A stretch of DNA of 9,375 nt from UBA1858 sp965658595. GTDB taxonomy: Bacteria; Pseudomonadota; Gammaproteobacteria; UBA4575. The stretch spans positions 1-9,375 of the forward strand of contig CBFHSW010000118.1 in assembly GCA_965658595.1 (NCBI GenBank), given 5' to 3'. Numbering within the stretch: position 1 is the stretch's first letter; every line of letters begins with the position of its first letter. The translations under genes and the position numbers were made by a program. A model generated the notes under the pieces. The model saw only the letters and a list, made by a program, of their open reading frames with translations, was not told the origin of the DNA and ran no database searches. This document shows, piece by piece, positions 1 through 5,833 of the stretch.

Positions 1-221
1 CGCTTATGACGTCGATAGGTGTGGCAGGTGTGCCTGCGGCAAGCTTAGTTGCAATCACCATTATCTTAACCGCTATCGGATTGCCTCTGGAAGCAATAGG
101 CTTAATTTTAGCGGTGGATAGACTGCTAGACATGTGCCGCACAGCGGTAAATGTGTTTAGTGATTCTTGCGGTGCAGTTATTATTGCGCGCTCAGAGGGT
201 GAGCAGACTCGCTTGGCATAA
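1..221 (+). CDS. Sodium:dicarboxylate/acidic amino acid symporter (DAACS family), C-terminal fragment
   Basis: This is the last 72 codons of a gene that begins before the window; the reading frame is open from position 3 to the TAA at 219-221. The piece covers the hairpin-2 region (MTSIGVAGVPAA) and the last transmembrane helix (DRLLDMCRTAVNVFSDS) of the DAACS/GltP-DctA fold. In the well-studied archaeal homologue GltPh, the matching Asn and the Asp at the end of this motif bind sodium, and the Arg contacts the substrate side-chain carboxylate. All three are present here, which favours an acidic amino acid or C4-dicarboxylate as substrate. One small oddity is Ser just before the final Asp, where Gly is usual (NVFSD against NVxGD). 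The protein is an inner-membrane secondary transporter; the exact substrate cannot be read from this fragment. It is followed by a hairpin terminator. Confidence 0.9.
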   Translation, partial: LMTSIGVAGVPAASLVAITIILTAIGLPLEAIGLILAVDRLLDMCRTAVNVFSDSCGAVIIARSEGEQTRLA

Positions 222-259
222 AATCTCTAGTATGCAGTGAGTGTATGATTTATGAAGGT

Positions 260-333
260 GTGTCCTGTGGCTTACTATTTATATAATAGATAATTACGCA
301 TAAAGATCAGCCGCAGGGCACTGAATATTTTTT
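260..333 (+). terminator. Probable rho-independent terminator after the symporter gene
   Basis: The arms gtgtcctgtggct (260-272) and agccgcagggcac (309-321) pair over 13 bp with two G-T wobbles and no mismatch. Six T's follow at 328-333, seven bases after the stem. The stem starts 39 nt past the symporter stop. The 36-nt loop is long for a terminator, but contains a smaller possible stem (ctatt 275-279 with aatag 285-289). On the - strand the stem is not followed by a T-run, so it should mainly stop + strand transcripts rather than fabI. A structured small element or mRNA-stabilising hairpin is the alternative reading. Confidence 0.6.
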
Positions 334-377
334 AAATTGAGCGTGTTTTTGAATGGTATGTGAACGAATCCTAATGG

Positions 378-1160
378 TTAGTAACCGCTCATACCGACAA
401 TATTAAATCCTGCATCAACATAGGTAACCTCTCCTGTAATACCACTAGCAAGATCAGAGCACAAAAATGCTGCAGCATTTCCAACTTCTTCAATACTGAC
501 ATTTTTACGTAGTGGAGCATTCTGCTCGACGTGTTCCAACATCTTACGAAAATCACCGATACCGGCAGCGGCTAGAGTGCGAATAGGCCCAGCCGATATG
601 CAGTTAACGCGAATTCCATCTGGTCCTAGCGCGTAGGCCATATAGCGTGTATTTGCTTCTAAGCTGGCTTTAGCTAGTCCCATGATGTTGTAGTTAGGCA
701 TGGCTTTTTCTGCACCTAAATAACTCAGTGATAAAATGGCACTATTATGTCCTTGCATCATTGGGCGAGCGGCTTTAGCCAGTGCGGTGAGACTGTAGCT
801 ACTGATATCATGAGCTATTTTGGAGCCCTCACGTGTCGTGCTTTCAACATAATCACCCTCTAATTCCTCTTTGGGTGCGAATGCAACTGAGTGAACTAAA
901 ATATCGAATTCATTCCACTGTTCGCCTAAATGTTTGAACAGCTCAGTGATGTTGTCATCAGAGGAAACATCGCAAGGCAACACAATATTACTGCCACATT
1001 CGCCAGCGAGTTTTTCTACTCTAGATTGGAGTCTTTCATTCTGATAAGTGAAGGCTAATTCAGCACCTTGTTGATGCATTGCTTGGGCAATTCCCCAGGC
1101 TATGGAGCGATTACTTGCAACACCGATAATAAGTGCTTTTTTATTCTTCAGAAAAGACAT
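378..1160 (-). CDS. fabI: Enoyl-[acyl-carrier-protein] reductase (NADH), FabI
   Basis: FabI reduces the trans-2-enoyl-ACP double bond with NAD(P)H, the last step of each elongation round in bacterial fatty acid synthesis; it is cytosolic and the target of triclosan and diazaborines. The 260-aa protein (E. coli: 262 aa) has an N-terminal dinucleotide-binding region (GVASNRSIAWGIA, from about residue 13), the catalytic pair Tyr157 and Lys164 in PNYNIMGLAKASLEAN (E. coli Tyr156, Lys163), Tyr147 in SYLGAEKA, and the substrate-loop motif SAGPIRTLAAAGI (189-201). I chose the ATG at 1160 because AGGAGA lies just upstream and the protein then starts MSFLKNKK, like E. coli. An in-frame ATG at 1196 would add 12 residues and has no family support. 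Residue 93 is Ala, where E. coli has Gly. The gene is convergent with the symporter and divergent from the ABC importer. The identification is secure. Confidence 0.97.
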   Translation of the reverse strand: MSFLKNKKALIIGVASNRSIAWGIAQAMHQQGAELAFTYQNERLQSRVEKLAGECGSNIVLPCDVSSDDNITELFKHLGEQWNEFDILVHSVAFAPKEELEGDYVESTTREGSKIAHDISSYSLTALAKAARPMMQGHNSAILSLSYLGAEKAMPNYNIMGLAKASLEANTRYMAYALGPDGIRVNCISAGPIRTLAAAGIGDFRKMLEHVEQNAPLRKNVSIEEVGNAAAFLCSDLASGITGEVTYVDAGFNIVGMSGY

Positions 1161-1164
1161 GGTT

Positions 1165-1170
1165 TCTCCT
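1165..1170 (-). promoter_or_regulatory. Ribosome binding site of fabI
   Basis: Read on the - strand this is AGGAGA, with four bases (AACC) before the ATG at 1160. It is a strong Shine-Dalgarno sequence. It settles the start of fabI in favour of MSFLKNKK over the ATG 36 bases further upstream. Confidence 0.8.
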
Positions 1171-1202
1171 ATTTTGTTCGCTTTAAAGTACTGCATTCAG
1201 AT

Positions 1203-1241
1203 GTCTGAGACTTTATACTTACATAAAATATAACCTCAGAC
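1203..1241. repeat. Spaced inverted repeat in the divergent promoter region
   Basis: GTCTGAG (1203-1209) and its reverse complement CTCAGAC (1235-1241) are separated by 25 bp, giving about 32 bp between arm centres, close to three helical turns. The left arm also belongs to a tight dyad, TCAGA-TG-TCTGA (1197-1208). -10-like sequences lie between the arms. It may be a regulator binding site, but arms of 7 bp can arise by chance. Confidence 0.3.
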
Positions 1242-1269
1242 CGTAAATTATACATGTCCAATCAATTTC

Positions 1270-3426
1270 ATGGCAGTTAGACCTCTGATTAAATGTGTTT
1301 TTATATCATTGCTCCTGTTGACAGGCTGCAAAGATGGACAATGGAATAATCCTTATCGTAGTCAAGATACCCAAGCGGACATTATTTACACTTCGTTTCA
1401 AGAGCGTCCCAAAGAGCTTGATCCAGTCAAGTCCTATAATGCAGCCGAATATGAGTTTATTGCGCAGATTTATGAGCCGCCGTTACAATACCACTTTCTA
1501 AAGCGTCCCTATGAGTTAGTGCCTCTGTCGGCACGTCGTTTACCGATTAAGACATTCTATGATCAGGCCGGTGAAGCATTACCTGCTGATGTTGATCCAG
1601 CACAAGTGGCTTATACCGATTATGTGGTCGAAATTCAGTCAGGAATTCGCTATCAGCCGCATCCATCTCTAGCTGAGAATGACACTGGTGAGTATCGTTA
1701 TCATCAACTACAAGCCAGTGACTTGGATGATGTTTATGTATTATCAGATTTCGAATATCAAGGCTCACGTACTCTGACTGCGCATGATTATGTGTATCAA
1801 ATTAAGCGCTTAGCCCATCCAAATTTACACTCGCCTTTAGCGGGTTTGTTAGGCAACTATATCGTTGGTTTTTCAGATTATCGTGAGAAAGTATTATCAG
1901 CCTTGGAGGCAGAGCCAGACTCATGGTTAGATCTCACTGATATTACTATGGAGGGTGTGACCGCTATTGATGAATATCGCTACAGGATCAGAGTGCGAGG
2001 CGTTTATCCTCAGTTTATCTATTGGTTGAGTATGCCATTCTTTTCTCCTATTCCATGGGAGGCGGATAAGTTCTATGCTCAGCCGGGTATGAAGCAACGC
2101 AATCTCTCCTTTGATTGGTATCCGATCGGCACTGGGCCCTTCATGCTGACAGAAAATAATCCTAACTTACGCATGGTATTGGAAAAGAACCCCAATTTTC
2201 ACGGCGAGACTTATCCGACTGAGGGTGAGCAACAAGATTATAGTAATGGATTGTTAGATGACGCAGGTCGTGCCATGCCATTTGTTGATAAGGTGATATT
2301 TAGTCTTGAAAAAGAAAGCATTCCGTATTGGAATAAATTCATGCAAGGGTTTTATGATACCTCCGGCATTAGCTCAGATAGTTTTGATCAATCGGTAGAG
2401 TTGAACTCACAAGGCCAATTCGCCCTTACAGACGAAATGAGAGAAAAAGGCATAGAGCTCTCTTCAGCGGTAGCTACCAGTTTGTATTATCTAGGGTTTA
2501 ATATGCGCGATCCTATTGTTGGTGGATTGAGTGAGCGTGCAAGATTACTACGCAGAGCTATCTCAATTGCGGTTGATTATGACGAGTTTATCTCTATCTT
2601 TAGGAACGGTCGTGGGGTGCCAGCACAGGGACCCATACCACCAGGTATATTTGGTTATGAAGAAGGTGAAGCTGGACACAACCCTTATATTTATGACTGG
2701 GATCAGCAACAATTAAAGCGACGCTCCATAAAAGCTGCCAAGGCCATGATGCGTGAAGCCGGCTATGCACAAGGTGTAGACCAGGAAACTGGTAAGCCAC
2801 TGATACTCTACTTCGATACAGTTAGTCGTGGTGCAGATACTAAAGCTTTACTGAACTGGATGGTTAAGCAGTTTGCTAAAATTGATATTCAGTTAGTGAT
2901 CCGCGGCACTGATGGCAATCGATTTTTTGATAAGCTCAATCAAGGTACTTTTCAAATTTATCAACTAGGCTGGAATGCAGATTATCCTGATCCTGAGAAC
3001 TTCTTTTTCTTATTGTATGGGCCTAATTCTATCTTGGTATCTAAAGGTCAGAATTATAGTAATTATGAAAATGCTGAGTTTGATGCTTTATTTGATCAAA
3101 TGAAGAACATGGAAAATAGCCCACAACGATTGCAGATTATTCGTGATATGAATGACATCGTACGCGCGGATGCACCATGGGTATTTGCTTTTAACCCCAA
3201 GTCATATTCGCTGACGCATCGGTGGTATGAAAATGTGAAGCCGAATTTGATGGCTAACAATACAATGAAGTACAAACGCATAGATGCACAAACGCGTGAA
3301 CAAATGCGTCAAGCATGGAATCCACCATTGATGTGGCCACTTTATGTGTTAATGACACTTTTTGTGATCGCCATTATTCCGGCTATTCGAGGCTATCAAA
3401 AACGAGAACAGGCAAGAGGCTTATGA
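1270..3426 (+). CDS. ABC importer solute-binding lipoprotein, family 5 (oligopeptide/dipeptide type), with C-terminal membrane anchor
   Basis: This is the periplasmic ligand-binding subunit of a peptide-type ABC importer. The 718-aa protein begins with a lipoprotein signal peptide, and the lipobox LLTGC puts the lipidated Cys at residue 20. The family-5 binding fold follows: an N-terminal segment (DPVKSYNAAEYEFIAQIYEP, 51-70), PIGTGPFMLTEN (285-296) with a KNPNFHGE strand, RRAISIAVDYDEF (428-440), and GWNADYPDPENFF (567-579). It is long for the family (commonly 500-600 aa), with extra sequence around 90-165. It ends with a hydrophobic segment (about 687-706) and a basic tail (RGYQKREQARGL), unusual for a binding protein. 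The ATG at 1270 lacks a clear ribosome binding site, but it is the start that yields a proper signal peptide; the ATG at 1254 is out of frame and soon hits a stop. The stop overlaps the next gene (ATGA). Ligand unknown; peptides are inferred from the family. Confidence 0.9.
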   Translation: MAVRPLIKCVFISLLLLTGCKDGQWNNPYRSQDTQADIIYTSFQERPKELDPVKSYNAAEYEFIAQIYEPPLQYHFLKRPYELVPLSARRLPIKTFYDQAGEALPADVDPAQVAYTDYVVEIQSGIRYQPHPSLAENDTGEYRYHQLQASDLDDVYVLSDFEYQGSRTLTAHDYVYQIKRLAHPNLHSPLAGLLGNYIVGFSDYREKVLSALEAEPDSWLDLTDITMEGVTAIDEYRYRIRVRGVYPQFIYWLSMPFFSPIPWEADKFYAQPGMKQRNLSFDWYPIGTGPFMLTENNPNLRMVLEKNPNFHGETYPTEGEQQDYSNGLLDDAGRAMPFVDKVIFSLEKESIPYWNKFMQGFYDTSGISSDSFDQSVELNSQGQFALTDEMREKGIELSSAVATSLYYLGFNMRDPIVGGLSERARLLRRAISIAVDYDEFISIFRNGRGVPAQGPIPPGIFGYEEGEAGHNPYIYDWDQQQLKRRSIKAAKAMMREAGYAQGVDQETGKPLILYFDTVSRGADTKALLNWMVKQFAKIDIQLVIRGTDGNRFFDKLNQGTFQIYQLGWNADYPDPENFFFLLYGPNSILVSKGQNYSNYENAEFDALFDQMKNMENSPQRLQIIRDMNDIVRADAPWVFAFNPKSYSLTHRWYENVKPNLMANNTMKYKRIDAQTREQMRQAWNPPLMWPLYVLMTLFVIAIIPAIRGYQKREQARGL

Positions 3427-4400
3427 TTAGTTATATTATTCGTCGTATCCTGTATGCGATACCTATATTAATAGGTGTAAACGTGATTACGTTTTTATTG
3501 TTTTTTGTGGTTAATTCACCAGACGACATGGCCATCAGTCAGCTGGGTCAGAAATACACGACTGAACAACAGATAGAAGATTGGAAGCGCGAGCGCGGCT
3601 ATCACCTGCCACTCTTTCATAATGCAGATTCTCGAGGTTTGCATCAATTCAAAGACACTATATTTTATCAAAAATCAGTTCGTTTATTTGTGTTTGATTT
3701 CGGTAGTTCTGATAGTGGGCGTGATATTAGCTATGACATAAAACAACGCATGTGGCCAAGCTTGGCCATCGCCGTACCTAATTTAATTATAGGCTTAATG
3801 GTAACGATTAGTTTCGCACTGCTAATTGCTTTTTTTCGAGCCACTTATATTGATTATTGGTCTGTTATTATTTGTGTCGCATTAATGTCAATTTCAACTT
3901 TGTTTTATATTATCGGTGGACAATTTATTGTTGGTAAGATATTACGAGTAGTGCCTATATCAGGCTATGACACAGGTTTTGAGGCAATAAAGTTTTTGGT
4001 CTTACCTGTCATCATTGGTGTGATTAGTGGAATAGGTGCCAGCACACGCTGGTATAGAACGATATTTCTAGAAGAGATGAGCAAGGATTATGTGCGCACA
4101 GCACGTGCTAAAGGCTTGTCAGAAACTCATGTTATGTTCGGTCACGTATTACGTAATGCCATGATTCCAATATTGACGGGTATCGTTGTTGTGCTGCCGT
4201 TGTTATTTATGGGGAGTCTATTGACTGAAAATTTCTTCGGCATTCCCGGTTTGGGAAGCTACACTATTGATGCAATTAATCGTCAGGATTTTGCTATTGT
4301 GCGTTCCATGGTTTATCTAGGATCGGTGTTGTATATCATCGGATTATTGCTGACAGATATTTCCTATACATTAGTTGATCCAAGAATAAGGTTGAGATGA
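3423..4400 (+). CDS. Peptide-type ABC importer permease, DppB/OppB/YejB family
   Basis: This is one of the two inner-membrane channel subunits of the importer. The 325-aa protein starts MISYIIRRILYAIPILIGVN, the typical opening of DppB/OppB proteins, and ends in the family hallmark ENFFGIPGLGSYTIDAI followed by LVDPRIRLR. Predicted membrane helices lie at about 9-30, 113-138, 146-170, 191-203, 249-268 and 292-316. The cytoplasmic EAA loop that docks on the ATPase spans about 217-247 (DYVRTARAKGLSETHVMFGH). I place the start at 3423, where ATGA overlaps the binding-protein stop and AAGAGG lies three bases upstream. The frame stays open to an ATG at 3315, but that would add 36 non-family residues encoded inside the previous gene. 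Length is normal for the family. Translation is probably coupled to the binding-protein gene. Confidence 0.93.
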   Translation: MISYIIRRILYAIPILIGVNVITFLLFFVVNSPDDMAISQLGQKYTTEQQIEDWKRERGYHLPLFHNADSRGLHQFKDTIFYQKSVRLFVFDFGSSDSGRDISYDIKQRMWPSLAIAVPNLIIGLMVTISFALLIAFFRATYIDYWSVIICVALMSISTLFYIIGGQFIVGKILRVVPISGYDTGFEAIKFLVLPVIIGVISGIGASTRWYRTIFLEEMSKDYVRTARAKGLSETHVMFGHVLRNAMIPILTGIVVVLPLLFMGSLLTENFFGIPGLGSYTIDAINRQDFAIVRSMVYLGSVLYIIGLLLTDISYTLVDPRIRLR

Positions 4401-5833
4401 TGTCTATGCCATTTCAGCCAGTCATATTGATAACCGATGGTTTGTTCTTTTTATTAACCGCTGCCATCCTCGCTTTTGTCTTCATGTTAAGAAGCCGGCC
4501 GCATTTAAAACGTCCTTGGCAAAAAGTCGTACAGCGTAAAACTGGTGCAGTGTCATTGTTAGTATTGCTTTGTTATTACTCTATTGCCTTGCTTGATTCT
4601 ATGCACTTTCATCCGCGCTTAGATAATCATTTAGATACTCAAATACAATCTCAGTACCAATATTCGAATGAAATAATCAGTGTGTTAGACGTCATGATGA
4701 TGCCTATGAAAACACAAGTAGAGACAACATTTTCAGCTCCTTTGGCGACACATTCATTCTCTAAAGAAATGATCCAAAAACAAGACGGCAGTGTAGAGCG
4801 TATCTATCCACGCTTGAAGTATGGTGGCGCACATTTGGAAAATCCTGATGCTGAAAAAATGGCTGATATCAGATTATTATCTATGCAAGGTTTACTGCAG
4901 GGTTTAATTATTTGGGCTTTGTTATATTTAGTCTACATAATTGTGTTTGGTGGATTCAGCTCACTGGGTATCGTAGCTTATTGGCAACACTTGAAAAGTA
5001 GGCAATCTGAGTATCCAATATCTGCTATCGCTTTATGCATGGCAATTATCATAGTGCTGATTAATATCAGTATGACGTTAGGGAGCCATTACCATTTGTT
5101 TGGCACAGATAAAGTAGGCCAGGATGTTTTTTATCAGGCTGTCAAAAGTGTTCGCACTGGAGTTTTAATTGGAGCTTTAACGACTTTAGTAATGCTGCCT
5201 GTAGCTATCATATTTGGATCTATGGCGGGTTTTTTCAGAGGCTGGATTGATGACTTAATTCAATATTTATATACCACTTTGAATTCAATTCCTAACGTAT
5301 TGCTGATTGCCGCATCGGTATTGTTAATTCAAGTATATATGAATAATCATGCAGAAAGTTTTGATAGTTTGACTGAGCGAGCTGATATGCGTTTGTTATT
5401 CTTGTGCTTGATATTAGGCATTACAAGCTGGACAGGCTTATGTCGTTTGTTAAGAGCAGAAACATTTAAATTGCGTGAAATGGAATATATACAAGCTGCT
5501 ACTGCATTTGGTGTCAGTAAATTCAAGATATTATCGCGTCACATTATGCCAAATTTCATGCACATAGTATTGATTACGGTAGTTCTCGATTTTAGTGGTT
5601 TAGTACTCGCTGAGGCCGTACTCTCTTATATTAATATTGGTGTAGATCCTGCCACCAATAGCTGGGGTAATATGATTAATCAGGCACGTCTAGAAATGGC
5701 ACGCGAACCCGTCGTATGGTGGTCATTAACAGCAGCGTTTGTGTTCATGTTTGTATTAGTATTGTTTGCTAATTTGTTTGCTGATGTGGTGCGTGATGCA
5801 CTCGATCCGCGTGTGTCAGGAGGTGAGTCTTGA
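4397..5833 (+). CDS. Peptide-type ABC importer permease, DppC/OppC/YejE family, with large N-terminal extension
   Basis: This is the second channel subunit. The C-terminal 250 residues are standard OppC/DppC: HLFGTDKVGQDVFYQAVKS (233-251), helices near 254-279, 296-315, 331-348, 387-410 and 441-465, the EAA loop EMEYIQAATAFGVSKFKILS (361-380), and an ending of RDALDPRVSGGES. At 478 aa it is about 180 residues longer than usual. The extra part has an additional first helix (9-31), the usual first helix (50-67), a hydrophilic stretch (68-160) predicted to be periplasmic, and a helix pair (161-187 and 207-228) before the FGTD motif. By the positive-inside rule this gives nine helices with the N-terminus outside and the C-terminus inside, which keeps the EAA loop cytoplasmic. 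The start ATG overlaps the previous stop (ATGA); a second ATG follows at once at 4400, and TAAGG (4387-4391) could serve either. Confidence 0.9.
   Translation: MMSMPFQPVILITDGLFFLLTAAILAFVFMLRSRPHLKRPWQKVVQRKTGAVSLLVLLCYYSIALLDSMHFHPRLDNHLDTQIQSQYQYSNEIISVLDVMMMPMKTQVETTFSAPLATHSFSKEMIQKQDGSVERIYPRLKYGGAHLENPDAEKMADIRLLSMQGLLQGLIIWALLYLVYIIVFGGFSSLGIVAYWQHLKSRQSEYPISAIALCMAIIIVLINISMTLGSHYHLFGTDKVGQDVFYQAVKSVRTGVLIGALTTLVMLPVAIIFGSMAGFFRGWIDDLIQYLYTTLNSIPNVLLIAASVLLIQVYMNNHAESFDSLTERADMRLLFLCLILGITSWTGLCRLLRAETFKLREMEYIQAATAFGVSKFKILSRHIMPNFMHIVLITVVLDFSGLVLAEAVLSYINIGVDPATNSWGNMINQARLEMAREPVVWWSLTAAFVFMFVLVLFANLFADVVRDALDPRVSGGES
5818..5823 (+). promoter_or_regulatory. Strong ribosome binding site deciding a TTG start
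   Basis: AGGAGG is embedded in AGGAGGTGA (5818-5826), a full match to the 16S rRNA anti-Shine-Dalgarno core. It lies six bases before the TTG at 5830, inside the end of the upstream permease gene. It supports a TTG start for the ATPase, whose protein begins immediately with conserved ABC sequence (LLEVQGLS), so no later start fits. Confidence 0.8.

Larger units (their letters stand above)
1161..1269. promoter_or_regulatory. Divergent intergenic region between fabI and the ABC importer operon; promoters expected, not resolved
   Basis: This is the only gap in the window from which both fabI (-) and the importer train (+) can be transcribed, so promoters in both directions are inferred. It is AT-rich. 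On the + strand, TATACT (1214-1219), TATAAC (1229-1234) and TATACA (1249-1254) resemble -10 boxes. On the - strand, TATAAT (complement of 1249-1254) and TATAAA are present. None has a convincing -35 box at normal spacing, so I do not assign a start point. A pair of inverted 7-mers lies in the middle and could be an operator. Confidence 0.4.

Noticed and set aside
376..386. Small dyad GGTTA-G-TAACC around the fabI stop codon
   Set aside because: The arms are 5 bp with a one-base centre and no T-run on either strand; too small to call a terminator or operator.
1161..1196. Upstream in-frame ATG for fabI adding 12 residues
   Set aside because: AGGAGA sits directly before the ATG at 1160, and the resulting MSFLKNKK start matches FabI proteins.
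3315..3422. In-frame upstream ATG that would extend the first permease by 36 residues
   Set aside because: The extension lies wholly within the binding-protein gene, has no family resemblance, and the ATGA overlap start at 3423 gives a normal DppB-type N-terminus.
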